A stretch of 64,000 nt of DNA from contig NZ_JADKPZ010000002.1 of the NCBI RefSeq assembly GCF_016106035.1, forward strand, positions 62,001-126,000. The letters are read 5' to 3'. The translations under genes were made by a program, and so were the position numbers. This DNA is from Arcobacter vandammei. GTDB lineage: Bacteria; Campylobacterota; Campylobacteria; Campylobacterales; Arcobacteraceae. The notes beneath the pieces were generated by a model, which saw only the letters and a list, made by a program, of their open reading frames with translations, searched no databases and was not told the DNA's origin. Below, one piece after another: positions 45,040-53,659 of the stretch (positions are counted from its first letter, which is position 1; the number at the start of each line of letters is the position of its first letter).

Positions 45040-45795
45040 ATGATTGACTGGATAAAAATTAAGCAAAAATTAATTGATTTTTTAAAAGATGAAGTAGAAA
45101 AGACAGGGCATAAAAATGTTGTTCTTGGACTTTCTGGTGGGCTTGATTCAGCTATTGTTGCAGTTTTATGTAAAGAGGCTTTTCCAAATAATTTGCATTG
45201 TGTTTTAATGCCATCTCAATTTTCATCAAAAGCTTCAGTTGATGATGCTTTAAAGCTTTGTGAAAAATTTGATATAAAGCACGAAATTATTTCAATTGAA
45301 CCTATGTTAAATGCTTATATAGACAATATAAAAAATGATAATCTAAGAGTTGGCAATTTATCTTCAAGGCTTAGAATGACAGTTTTATTTGATATTAGTG
45401 CTAAAAATAGGGCTTTAGTTGTTGGAACTTCAAATAAAAGTGAACTACTTTTAGGATATGGAACTATTTTTGGTGATTTAGCCTGTGCTTTAAATCCAAT
45501 TGGAAATCTATATAAAAGTGATTTATTTGATTTTGCTAGATTTTTAGGTGTAAATAGTGAGATTATAGATAAAAAACCTAGTGCTGATTTATGGGAAGGT
45601 CAAAGTGATGAAGCAGATTTAGGTTATAGCTACAAAGAGTTAGATACTCTTTTAAAAGCTATGATAGATGAGAAAAAAAGCAAAGAAACACTATTGGAAA
45701 TTGGCTTTGATGAAGAGTTTATTAATACAATTTCAAGAAGAGTTGAAATAAATAAGTTTAAAAGAGAATTACCAAAGATAGCAAAAATTAATTAA
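45040..45795 (+). CDS. nadE: NH3-dependent NAD+ synthetase
   Basis: 251 aa. It amidates nicotinic acid adenine dinucleotide to NAD+ with ATP and ammonia. The PP-loop is GLSGGLDSAIVAVL. Further motifs are LRMTVLFDISAKNRALVVGTSNKSELLLGYGT, FGDLACALNPIGNLYKSD, and KPSADLWEGQSDEADLGYSY. The length is that of the short, ammonia-using form without a glutaminase domain. Followed 8 bp later by a DegT-type aminotransferase gene. Confidence 0.97.
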   Translation: MIDWIKIKQKLIDFLKDEVEKTGHKNVVLGLSGGLDSAIVAVLCKEAFPNNLHCVLMPSQFSSKASVDDALKLCEKFDIKHEIISIEPMLNAYIDNIKNDNLRVGNLSSRLRMTVLFDISAKNRALVVGTSNKSELLLGYGTIFGDLACALNPIGNLYKSDLFDFARFLGVNSEIIDKKPSADLWEGQSDEADLGYSYKELDTLLKAMIDEKKSKETLLEIGFDEEFINTISRRVEINKFKRELPKIAKIN

Positions 45796-45803
45796 GGATA
45801 AAA

Positions 45804-46943
45804 ATGAGTAAAAATATAGCAATTTATAAAGCAACTTTAGATAGTGAAGAGTTAAATCAAATTAGATCAGTACTTGAAGCAAAAAATGATTTATCAAAAG
45901 TTTTAGAATTTGAAGAGCTTATAAATAAATATATTGGCTGTAAATACTCTATAGCAACTGCAACATCAACTGCTGCACTTCATTTGGCACTTAGCTCTAT
46001 GAAACTTAAAAGAGGCGATAAAATTTTAATGAGTGTAAACTCTTTTGTAAATCTTCCTGAAACTGTAAGACATTTTGATGCAGAACCTATTTTTGTAGAT
46101 ATTAGCCTTGAAGATATGAATTTAGATATTGTAAAATTTGAAGAAACAATAATAGCAAATAAATCAAAAAAACTAAGAGCTGCAATTATTACCTTTATTG
46201 GAGGTCTTGCACCTGATTTAGATAAAATTTATGAAATTGCTAAAAAACATAATATCTTAATAATAGAGGATTGTAGAGCTGCTTTAGGAACTACTTATAA
46301 AGGAAAAAAAGTAGGAAATTTAAAAGCAGATATGACAATTTTCTCTACAAATCCATCTCCTTCAAAATATGCAATAAGTCGTTCTGGAGTTTTAGTTACA
46401 AATAATGAAGAGTTAGCAAAAAGAGCAAAATTATTAAGAACTCATGCAATTACAACAGCTTATGATAATTACGGAAACTTAGATTATGTTTATGATGTTG
46501 ATGATATTGGTCATAAATTTGATTTATCAGAGCTTGATGCTGCTTATGCAATTGCACAGCTTAAAAAAACAGACTCTTTTATAAAAAGAAGACAAGAAAT
46601 TGCAAAGATTTATGAAGAAAAATTAAAAGATGTAAAACATATTACAATTTTACCTCACAAAAGTGAACATATATACACTCAATTTATTATAAAAATTTCA
46701 AGAAATAGAGATGCCTTTGCTAGAGCTTTAAAAGAAAAAGGTGTATCTACAGCCCTAAACTATATTCCACTTCATCTTTTATCTTATTATAAATCAAAAT
46801 ATTCTATAAAAATAACAGCATTTCCAAATGCTTTAAATAACTACCAGCAAATTTTATCTTTGCCTATTTATGCTAGTTTATCAGATGAAGATGTAAATTA
46901 TATTTGTAATACAGTAGTTGAAGTTGCAAAAGAGTGGATATAA
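45804..46943 (+). CDS. DegT/DnrJ/EryC1/StrS family aminotransferase
   Basis: 379 aa, PLP-dependent fold type I. Motifs: YSIATATSTAALHLALSSM, VNSFVNLPETVRHFDAEPIFVDI, IIEDCRAALGTTYKGKKVG, then the PLP-lysine region FSTNPSPSKYAISRSGVLVTNN, in which the Lys is the likely Schiff-base residue although the surrounding residues differ from the common GEGG form. The C-terminal part reads KGVSTALNYIPLHLLSYY. These enzymes transaminate keto-sugars for surface polysaccharides. Its place between nadE and lpxK suggests a role in envelope sugar synthesis. Confidence 0.88.
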   Translation: MSKNIAIYKATLDSEELNQIRSVLEAKNDLSKVLEFEELINKYIGCKYSIATATSTAALHLALSSMKLKRGDKILMSVNSFVNLPETVRHFDAEPIFVDISLEDMNLDIVKFEETIIANKSKKLRAAIITFIGGLAPDLDKIYEIAKKHNILIIEDCRAALGTTYKGKKVGNLKADMTIFSTNPSPSKYAISRSGVLVTNNEELAKRAKLLRTHAITTAYDNYGNLDYVYDVDDIGHKFDLSELDAAYAIAQLKKTDSFIKRRQEIAKIYEEKLKDVKHITILPHKSEHIYTQFIIKISRNRDAFARALKEKGVSTALNYIPLHLLSYYKSKYSIKITAFPNALNNYQQILSLPIYASLSDEDVNYICNTVVEVAKEWI

Positions 46944-46945
46944 GC

Positions 46946-47908
46946 TTGAAAGAAAAGCTTATTTTTTGGATTGAAGATTATCTCTTCTTTCCAAACTCTT
47001 TTCAAAAAATCATCTCCTTTTTATTTCTTCCTTTTACTCTTATTTATATGTTTATTGTCTTGCTAAAAAGAGCATCAACTTCAAAAATAGATTTTGAAAT
47101 TCCTATTATCTCTATTGGAAATATTGTTGTTGGTGGAAGTGGGAAAACTCCTATTGCTATTGCACTAGCAAAAAAATATGATGATGCTTGTGTTATTTTA
47201 AGAGGATATGGAAGAGAATCAAAAGGGCTTTTTGTAGTTTCCAATAAAGGCGATATAAAAGTAGATGTAAAAACAAGTGGCGATGAAGCTATGGTTTTGG
47301 CACTATCTTTAAAAAATGCAACTGTAATTGTAAGTGAAAATAGAGCAAAAGCAATAGAAAAAGCAAAAGAGTTAAATTGTAAAATAATCTTTCTTGATGA
47401 TGGGTTTTCAAAATATAGTATAAAAAAGTTTGATATTTTACTAAGAGCAAAAAAAGAGCCAACAAATGATTTTTGCCTTCCAAGTGGAGCTTATAGAGAG
47501 CCAAAAAGTTTTTATGCACTTTGTGATTTGGAGTTAAAAGAGGGTAGAGATTTTAAAAGAGTTGTAACAATCAAAAAAGTTGAATTAGATAAAGAATCAA
47601 TACTACCAGAAAAAACTCTTCTTTTAACAGCTATTTCAAAACCAAAAAGATTGCTTGAATTTGTACCAAAAAATGTGAAACTTTTAGCATTTGCTGATCA
47701 TCACAACTTCACAAAACAAGAGCTTAATGAGATTTTAGAGAAATACAAAGATTATGCTATTTTAACGACTCTAAAGGATTATGTGAAACTAAAAGATTTT
47801 AATATAAAAGATTTATATCTAATGGATTTGGATATAAAGTTTAATGATAATTTAGATTTAAGTAGCTTGGAAAATTATATATCTGAGTTTAAAGAGTTTA
47901 AAAAGTAG
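46946..47908 (+). CDS. lpxK: Tetraacyldisaccharide 4'-kinase
   Basis: 320 aa from TTG at 46946 (MKEKLIFWIEDYLFFPNSFQ), directly after the aminotransferase stop; a GTG at 46934 is the alternative. A membrane-associated N-terminus (ISFLFLPFTLIYMFIVLLKR) is followed by the P-loop IISIGNIVVGGSGKTPIAIAL, VILRGYGRESKG, DEAMVLAL and IFLDDGFSKYSI. It phosphorylates the 4' position of the lipid A precursor at the inner membrane, and with kdsB marks this organism as a lipopolysaccharide/lipooligosaccharide producer. Confidence 0.94.
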   Translation: MKEKLIFWIEDYLFFPNSFQKIISFLFLPFTLIYMFIVLLKRASTSKIDFEIPIISIGNIVVGGSGKTPIAIALAKKYDDACVILRGYGRESKGLFVVSNKGDIKVDVKTSGDEAMVLALSLKNATVIVSENRAKAIEKAKELNCKIIFLDDGFSKYSIKKFDILLRAKKEPTNDFCLPSGAYREPKSFYALCDLELKEGRDFKRVVTIKKVELDKESILPEKTLLLTAISKPKRLLEFVPKNVKLLAFADHHNFTKQELNEILEKYKDYAILTTLKDYVKLKDFNIKDLYLMDLDIKFNDNLDLSSLENYISEFKEFKK

Positions 47909-47935
47909 CAAAATATTTTATAATTTGCTACTTTT
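47901..47935. terminator. Bidirectional terminator
   Basis: AAAAGTAGCAAA (47901-47912) and TTTGCTACTTTT (47924-47935) form a 12-bp stem with an 11-nt loop between the convergent lpxK and hemN genes. Confidence 0.8.
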
Positions 47936-47938
47936 GAT

Positions 47939-49306
47939 TTAAATTGTCTTAGAAAATCTTCTTTTTTCTTCTGGAATATTGTTTAAATATGCATCAAATG
48001 GCATACAAATATTTCTTATAAGCATAGAACCAGTTTGATAAACTTCAATTCTATCATCAAAAACTTTTAAAAGTTGGGCATCTTCAAACTCTTTTAAAGC
48101 ATTTAGGGCATCGTTAAAGTACTCTTTAAATGAGATTTTAAATTGCTCTTCTACCTTTTTAATATTTAAAGAAAAATTACTCATAAGCTCCATAATTACA
48201 TATTGTCTTAAAATATCATCTCCACTTAATTTATAACCTTTAAATACAGGAAGTTCACCTTTATCAATAGCTTTCTCCCACTCTTCTAAATCTTTAAAGT
48301 TTTGTGCATAATAATCAACACCATTTCCAATAGATGTAACTCCAATTCCCATTAAATCAGCTCCACCTTTAGTTGTATATCCTTGGAAATTTCTATGAAG
48401 TTCACCTTTTTCTATAGCAAGAAATAGTTCATCATCAGGCTTTGCAAAGTGATCCATTCCTACCATTTTATAACCATTTGATGTAAAGAAATCTATAGTT
48501 GATTTTAGCATCTCTAGTTTTGTATTTGGACTAGGAAATGTTGATTCATCAAACTTTCTCATAGTTTTCATAAGCCAAGGAACATGGGCATAATTAAAAA
48601 CTGCAAATCTATCAGGGCTTAAAGTAAGCATTTGTTCTAAAGTATTTTTAAAGCTCTCTTTTGTTTGATGTGGTAAACCATAAATTAAATCAGTGTTAAT
48701 TGATTTAATTCCAGCATCTCTTGCAATTTTTATAACATTTTGAGTCAGCTCAAAAGGTTGTATCCTATGAATTGTTTTTTGTACAGTTTCATCTAAATCT
48801 TGAACTCCAAAACTAAGCCTATTTACTCCACCAGCTTTAAGTACATCCATATGCTCTTTTGTAAAATATCTAGGATCTACTTCACAAGAAATTTCAGCAT
48901 CACTTTTAAAATTTGGGAAAACTTCTTTTATTTTAGAGATTAGCTCTTGCAGTTGTTCTGGTGAAAAAAATGTAGGAGTTCCACCACCAAAGTGCATTTG
49001 GCTAACAACTCTTGAAGTATCTAAATAATTTTTTAAAATATCTAGCTCTTTTTTTATATACTCAATATATCGTACTTTTTTATCTTCTTTTGATGTAAAA
49101 ATTGTATTACAACCACAAAAATAACATGCACTTCTACAAAAAGGAAGATGAAAATATAAAGATAAATCTCTTTTACTATCTTGATTTTTGAAGTAATTTA
49201 TTAAATCATCTTTTGTAAAATCCACACTAAACTCAGGTGCTGTTGGATATGAAGTATATCTTGGACCTGGTTTAGAATATTTTACAAATTTAGCAAAATC
49301 TATCAT
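47939..49306 (-). CDS. hemN: Oxygen-independent coproporphyrinogen III oxidase
   Basis: 455 aa. A radical-SAM enzyme that makes protoporphyrinogen IX in haem synthesis. The cluster motif CRSACYFC (CxxxCxxC) is preceded by LYFHLPFC. The N-terminal GPRYTSYPTAP, MHFGGGTPTF, NTDLIYGLPHQT and the C-terminal HemN domain (MGIGVTSIGNG; RNFQGYTTKGGADL) are all present. Full length of the bona fide HemN type rather than the shorter HemW. One base separates it from argF upstream. Confidence 0.96.
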   Translation of the reverse strand: MIDFAKFVKYSKPGPRYTSYPTAPEFSVDFTKDDLINYFKNQDSKRDLSLYFHLPFCRSACYFCGCNTIFTSKEDKKVRYIEYIKKELDILKNYLDTSRVVSQMHFGGGTPTFFSPEQLQELISKIKEVFPNFKSDAEISCEVDPRYFTKEHMDVLKAGGVNRLSFGVQDLDETVQKTIHRIQPFELTQNVIKIARDAGIKSINTDLIYGLPHQTKESFKNTLEQMLTLSPDRFAVFNYAHVPWLMKTMRKFDESTFPSPNTKLEMLKSTIDFFTSNGYKMVGMDHFAKPDDELFLAIEKGELHRNFQGYTTKGGADLMGIGVTSIGNGVDYYAQNFKDLEEWEKAIDKGELPVFKGYKLSGDDILRQYVIMELMSNFSLNIKKVEEQFKISFKEYFNDALNALKEFEDAQLLKVFDDRIEVYQTGSMLIRNICMPFDAYLNNIPEEKRRFSKTI

Positions 49307-50293
49307 CTATTTTTTATCTTTCTTATTTTTAACTTTTTTCTTCTCTTTATCTTTTTTTGTTTCAGCTTTACAATCTCTTTTTTGATCTAACCAAACCATA
49401 ATACCTTTTTGAGCATGAAGTCTATTTTCAGCCTCTTCAAAAACTCTACTTTGAGAACCTTCAAGAACTGCTTCACTAACCTCATACTCTCTGTATGCAG
49501 GTAAACAATGTAGGAAAATAGCTTTTTTATTTGCTAGACTCATTAATTGGTCATCTACAATAAAACCATTAAACTCTTTAATTCTCATATTTTTTTCAGC
49601 CTCTTGCCCCATTGAAATCCAAGTATCAGTTGTCACAACAGTTGCGTTTTTAACTGCTTCTTTTGGATCAAACCCTAAAGTTATTTTTGCACCAGATTTT
49701 TTAGCTTCAGCTAAAGCTTTTGCTAAAACATCTTTATCTACTTGATAAGCTTTTGGAGTTGCAATTCTAAGCTCAAATCCTAGTTTTGCTGCAAGATTTA
49801 GCCAAGAGTGAGCCATATTATTTCCATCTCCAATATATGCAACAACAAGATTTTTATCAAGCCCTTCTTCCATAATTGTAAGATAATCAGCCATTAATTG
49901 AATTGGGTGAAGTTTATCTGTAAGACCATTTATTACAGGAACTTTAGAATATTTTGCAAACTCTTCAAGTTTTTCTTGCTCAAAAGTTCTAATCATTACC
50001 ATATCAACCATTCTTGAAATTACTCTTGAAGTATCTTTCATAGGTTCACCACGACCTAGTTGAATATCATTTGATGATAAAAATAATCCTACACCACCAA
50101 GCTCATAAATTCCAGCTTCAAATGATACTCTTGTTCTTGTTGAACTCTTTTCAAAAATCATTCCTAGAATTTTTTTTGGCATATAATCTTTGTGTTTTCC
50201 TGCTTTTGCATCATCTTTGATTTTTTTTGCAAGAGTTAAAATATCTAAAATTTCCTCTTTAGAGAAGTCCATTAAACTTAAGAAGTGTCTCAT
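49307..50293 (-). CDS. argF: Ornithine carbamoyltransferase
   Basis: 328 aa from the ATG at 50291-50293 ([16 protein letters not shown]), preceded by AAGGA; the longer frame starts in the leader. It makes citrulline from ornithine and carbamoyl phosphate. Motifs: [21 protein letters not shown] (carbamoyl-phosphate site), [30 protein letters not shown] and the [11 protein letters not shown] loop with the catalytic Cys. The C-terminus carries an unusual Lys-rich tail ([16 protein letters not shown]) of about 18 residues. It works with argG in this window. Confidence 0.96.
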   Translation of the reverse strand: MRHFLSLMDFSKEEILDILTLAKKIKDDAKAGKHKDYMPKKILGMIFEKSSTRTRVSFEAGIYELGGVGLFLSSNDIQLGRGEPMKDTSRVISRMVDMVMIRTFEQEKLEEFAKYSKVPVINGLTDKLHPIQLMADYLTIMEEGLDKNLVVAYIGDGNNMAHSWLNLAAKLGFELRIATPKAYQVDKDVLAKALAEAKKSGAKITLGFDPKEAVKNATVVTTDTWISMGQEAEKNMRIKEFNGFIVDDQLMSLANKKAIFLHCLPAYREYEVSEAVLEGSQSRVFEEAENRLHAQKGIMVWLDQKRDCKAETKKDKEKKKVKNKKDKK

Positions 50294-50379
50294 TTTATTT
50301 TCCTTAATATTAAAAGTGAACATTTTAGTTAATTTATCTTTATAAACACTTAAAGATAGCTTTTAAAACCTATTATAAA

Positions 50380-50397
50380 ATGACACTTTTGTGACAT
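50380..50397. promoter_or_regulatory. Candidate operator between argF and nrdD
   Basis: ATGACAC-TTTT-GTGACAT is an inverted repeat matching at 6 of 7 arm positions. It lies just upstream of a minus-strand TATAAT (50377-50372) that would serve argF, and about 65 bp before nrdD. Its position suits control of argF. The regulator is not identified. Confidence 0.3.
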
Positions 50398-50462
50398 TTT
50401 TAGTTATTCCTACTTAAGTACATCTTGGTTAAATTTTCACTGTTTGTTAAAGGAGTGCATAA

Positions 50463-52577
50463 ATGATAGATATTATAAAAAGAGATGGAAAGAAAGAGAA
50501 GTTTGAAGAGTTTAAAATTGAAGATGCAATAAAAAAGGCATTTAGAAGTGAAAACACTCCTTATAATAAAACTATACTATTTAATGTTCTATTTGAAATT
50601 AAATCAAAAAAGATAAAAACAGTTGAAGAGATTCAAGATTGCATAGAAAAAGAGTTATATAAAGCAGAATATTTTGCTGTGATGAAGAGTTTTATGCTTT
50701 ATAGACATCTTCATAAAATCCAAAGAGAGCAGATTTTAGGTTTAAATGAAGATACAACCTATGTAAACTCAACTCAAACTATACAAGAGTATATAAATAA
50801 AACTGATTGGAGAATTAAAGCAAACTCAAATACAGGATATTCTCATGCAGGTCTTATAAATAATAGTGCTGGAAAACTAATAGCAAACTACTGGCTAGAT
50901 AAAATTTACACAAAAGAGCAAGGCTATGCTCATAGAAATGCAGATATTCATATTCACGATTTAGATTGTTTAAGTGCTTATTGTGCTGGTTGGAGTTTAA
51001 GAGTACTACTAGATGAGGGATTTAATGAAGTTCGTGGAAGAGTGGAGAGCAAAGCTCCAAATCACTTCAGAGAAGCTTTAGGACAAATGGCAAATTTTTT
51101 AGGAATACTTCAAAGTGAATGGGCTGGAGCACAAGCTTTTAGCTCTTTTGATACATATTTAGCTCCTTATGTTTTTAAAGATAAATTGGAGTTTAAAAAG
51201 ATAAAAAAGGCTATTAGAAGCTTTATTTACAACCTAAATGTTCCTGCACGATGGGGACAAAGTCCATTTACAAATATCACAATAGATTGGACAGTACCAG
51301 TTGATTTAAAAGATCAAATTCCAACAAGAAACCAGAAGCATCTTTTGAAAGATTTGTATGATGTTGAACTTCTACAAGAGGCAAGAAGTAGGGGAGTTAC
51401 TAGCTTTGAAGAGCTTACATATAAGCACTTTCAAAAAGAGATGAATGCTATAAATAAGGCTTATTATGAAGTAATGACGCAAGGCGATAAAACAGGGCAA
51501 CCTTTTACTTTCCCAATTCCTACAGTTAATATTACTGAAGATTTTGACTGGGATGGTGAAAATACAGATATATTGTTTGAAAACAGTGCAAAAATAGGAA
51601 GTTCTTATTTTCAAAACTTTGTAGGAAGTCAATATAAAAAAGATGAAAAAGGAAACTTAATTCCAAACGATGAAGCCTATAAACCAGGGCATGTAAGAAG
51701 TATGTGTTGCAGACTTCAACTAGATTTAAGAGAACTTTTAAAAAGAGGTGGTGGACTTTTTGGAAGTGCAGAGATGACTGGAAGTATTGGAGTTGTTACA
51801 CTTAATATGGCAAGGCTTGGATATCTATATAAAAATGATATAAAAGCACTATATAATCGTGTAGAAGAGCTTATGGATTTGGCAAAAGATAGCTTGGAGA
51901 GAAAAAGAGTTTTTGTACAAAGTATGTATGATAGAGGGCTTTATCCATATACAAAAAGATATTTACCACACTTCAATAACCACTTTTCAACTATTGGTGT
52001 AAATGGTATGAATGAGATGTTAAAAAACTTCTTTGAAGATGAGAGTATTGATTTATCGACTGAAATTGGAATAGAGTTTACTATTGATTTACTTGATTTC
52101 ATGAGAACAAAAATGCTTGAATATCAAGATAGAACAGGAAATTTATATAATCTTGAAGCAACTCCAGCAGAAGGAACAACATATAGATTTGCAAAAGAGG
52201 ATATAAAAAGATACACAGATATTATTCAAGCTGGAACAAAAGAAAATAATTACTATACAAATTCATCACAAATCCCTGTTGATTTTACAGATGATCCTTT
52301 TGAAGCATTAAGCCTACAAGATGATTTACAGTGTAAATATACAGGTGGAACTGTGCTTCATTTGTATATGAAAGAGAAAATCTCAAGTAGTATTGCTTGT
52401 AAAAAACTGGTAAAAAATGTAATCTCAAACTTTAGATTACCATATATTACTATTACACCGTTATTTTCTGTGTGTCCAGTTCACGGTTATTTGGTGGGTG
52501 AGCATGAGTATTGCCCAAAATGTGATGATGAAATTTTACAAAAGGAGTTAAAAGATGGAAAAGATAAAATTGCTTGA
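50463..52577 (+). CDS. nrdD: Anaerobic ribonucleoside-triphosphate reductase, main chain (without glycyl-radical motif)
   Basis: 704 aa, class III ribonucleotide reductase that makes dNTPs without oxygen. The N-terminal ATP-cone (IDIIKRDGKKEKFEEFKIED) is followed by the catalytic barrel (NADIHIHDLDCLSAYCAGWS; VPARWGQSPFTNITIDWT; MCCRLQLDLRELLKRGGGLFG). A C-terminal zinc site CPVHGY ... CPKC is present. The chain then stops: the RVxGY glycyl-radical loop that should follow is missing and is encoded by the overlapping small ORF at 52555. Strong AAAGGAG site before the start. The activating enzyme nrdG follows. Confidence 0.93.
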   Translation: MIDIIKRDGKKEKFEEFKIEDAIKKAFRSENTPYNKTILFNVLFEIKSKKIKTVEEIQDCIEKELYKAEYFAVMKSFMLYRHLHKIQREQILGLNEDTTYVNSTQTIQEYINKTDWRIKANSNTGYSHAGLINNSAGKLIANYWLDKIYTKEQGYAHRNADIHIHDLDCLSAYCAGWSLRVLLDEGFNEVRGRVESKAPNHFREALGQMANFLGILQSEWAGAQAFSSFDTYLAPYVFKDKLEFKKIKKAIRSFIYNLNVPARWGQSPFTNITIDWTVPVDLKDQIPTRNQKHLLKDLYDVELLQEARSRGVTSFEELTYKHFQKEMNAINKAYYEVMTQGDKTGQPFTFPIPTVNITEDFDWDGENTDILFENSAKIGSSYFQNFVGSQYKKDEKGNLIPNDEAYKPGHVRSMCCRLQLDLRELLKRGGGLFGSAEMTGSIGVVTLNMARLGYLYKNDIKALYNRVEELMDLAKDSLERKRVFVQSMYDRGLYPYTKRYLPHFNNHFSTIGVNGMNEMLKNFFEDESIDLSTEIGIEFTIDLLDFMRTKMLEYQDRTGNLYNLEATPAEGTTYRFAKEDIKRYTDIIQAGTKENNYYTNSSQIPVDFTDDPFEALSLQDDLQCKYTGGTVLHLYMKEKISSSIACKKLVKNVISNFRLPYITITPLFSVCPVHGYLVGEHEYCPKCDDEILQKELKDGKDKIA

Positions 52578-52719
52578 AAAGAATATTGAAAAAAGAAGTA
52601 AATGTATAGTATATACTAGAGTTATGGGTTACCATAGACCAGTTGAGAGCTTTAATATAGGAAAAAAAGGTGAACATAGACAAAGAAAACAGTTTATTGA
52701 ATCAAAAAATTGTTTATGA
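52555..52719 (+). CDS. Separate glycyl-radical domain of anaerobic ribonucleotide reductase
   Basis: A 54-aa ORF in the +1 frame relative to nrdD, overlapping its last 23 bases. It contains RSKCIVYTRVMGYHRPVE followed by SFNIGKKGEHRQRKQF, which is what normally ends NrdD proteins of this type. Gly25 in RVMGY is the expected radical site. A strong AAAAGGAG (52541-52548) stands 6 bases before its ATG, inside the nrdD coding sequence, so it looks independently translated. It could dock on NrdD much as the spare domain YfiD/GrcA does on pyruvate formate-lyase. The alternative is a recent frameshift in a once continuous gene. Confidence 0.75.
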   Translation: MEKIKLLEKNIEKRSKCIVYTRVMGYHRPVESFNIGKKGEHRQRKQFIESKNCL

Positions 52720-53374
52720 TTTTACCAAATTTACTACCACAGACTATACAGGCGAACTAGCCTGTATAGTTTGGCATATCTCTTGCAATTTACTATGTAG
52801 CTACTGCTACAACGACAATATTGTTTTTGCTAAAACTGCAAAATACTCTCAAAATGATATTTTAGAGTTTTTAAATAATAGAAAAAATCTTCTTACAGCC
52901 GTTGTTTTAAGTGGTGGAGAAGCCACAATGCACGAAATAGAGCCATTTTGTACTAGAGTTAAAAAAATGAATTTTAAAATAAAGCTAGATTCTAATGGAG
53001 TAAATACAAAAAGAGTAAAAAACTTAATAGATAAAAATTTAATAGACTTTATTTCACTTGATTTTAAAGCCCCAAAAGAGAAGTTTGAGAAAATCACTCT
53101 AAAAAACTCTTATGATAATTTTTTACAAACATTAAAATATCTAATAGATATAAAATTTCCTTTTGAGTTAAGAACTACAGTAAATGGCACACTAATAGAA
53201 GAAAATGATATAAACTCTATGATAAAAGAGGCTTGCAATTTAGGATATAAAGATATTTTTTATATTCAAAATTATCTTCAAACTCCTTCAAATATAGGAA
53301 ATATAAAGGAAAATAGAGTATTAAACAAAGATTTAATAGAAAAAAACCTTTTAAAGTTGGAGTTTAGAAACTAA
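52670..53374 (+). CDS. nrdG: Anaerobic ribonucleotide reductase activating protein (radical SAM)
   Basis: 234 aa, starting at GTG 52670 after AGGAAAAAAAG and overlapping the glycyl-radical ORF by 50 bp. The cluster motif is CNLLCSYC (CxxxCxxC), preceded by TTDYTGELACIVWHISC, and the SAM-binding VVLSGGEATMHEI follows. It uses S-adenosylmethionine to abstract a hydrogen from the radical Gly. The overlap ties its translation to the small radical-domain gene. It is longer than the 154-aa enterobacterial NrdG, like other 230-residue NrdG2-type proteins. Confidence 0.92.
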   Translation: MNIDKENSLLNQKIVYDFTKFTTTDYTGELACIVWHISCNLLCSYCYNDNIVFAKTAKYSQNDILEFLNNRKNLLTAVVLSGGEATMHEIEPFCTRVKKMNFKIKLDSNGVNTKRVKNLIDKNLIDFISLDFKAPKEKFEKITLKNSYDNFLQTLKYLIDIKFPFELRTTVNGTLIEENDINSMIKEACNLGYKDIFYIQNYLQTPSNIGNIKENRVLNKDLIEKNLLKLEFRN

Positions 53375-53426
53375 TTTTATTTAAATTAAAATTTACTATA
53401 ATTAAAACAAATTTTAAAGGAAAAGT

Positions 53427-53621
53427 ATGAAAAAAGTACTTATATTTTTATCATTTATTATGATTTTTACAGGTTGTAGTTCTACATACAAAGGTGTAAA
53501 AGAGGACAGTAAAGAGGCTTGGGATAGTACTAAAAAAGTTTCAAAAGAAGTTTGGAATGGAACAAAAGAGGTAGCAAGTGAAATTTATGATGATACTAAA
53601 AAAGCTATAAGTAGTGAGTGA
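53427..53621 (+). CDS. Small entericidin-like lipoprotein
   Basis: 64 aa. Signal peptide MKKVLIFLSFIMIFTGC with the lipobox Cys at residue 17, then an amphipathic helix of near-repeats (KEDSKEAWDSTKKVSKEVWN, then TKEVASEIYDDTKKAIS). AAAGGA precedes the start. Entericidin-type lipoproteins are small and have been linked to stress or cell lysis control; the function here is open. Confidence 0.75.
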   Translation: MKKVLIFLSFIMIFTGCSSTYKGVKEDSKEAWDSTKKVSKEVWNGTKEVASEIYDDTKKAISSE

Positions 53622-53632
53622 TATTTAGTTAG

Positions 53633-53650
53633 CTGGGACCGAAGTCCCAG
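53633..53650. terminator. Hairpin terminator between the small lipoprotein and argG
   Basis: CTGGGAC-CGAA-GTCCCAG, a 7-bp stem with a GNRA-like closing context, between convergent genes. It belongs to a recurring hairpin type in this window built on GGGAC/GTCCC (also 9306-9321 and 40866-40885). Confidence 0.7.
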
Positions 53651-53659
53651 TTATTAAAA

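Noticed and set aside
52540-52580. Programmed +1 frameshift joining nrdD to the glycyl-radical ORF
   Set aside because: No convincing slippery stop context: the internal Shine-Dalgarno lies about 27 nt before the TGA, too far for an RF2-like shift. Its spacing to the ATG at 52555 fits separate initiation much better.
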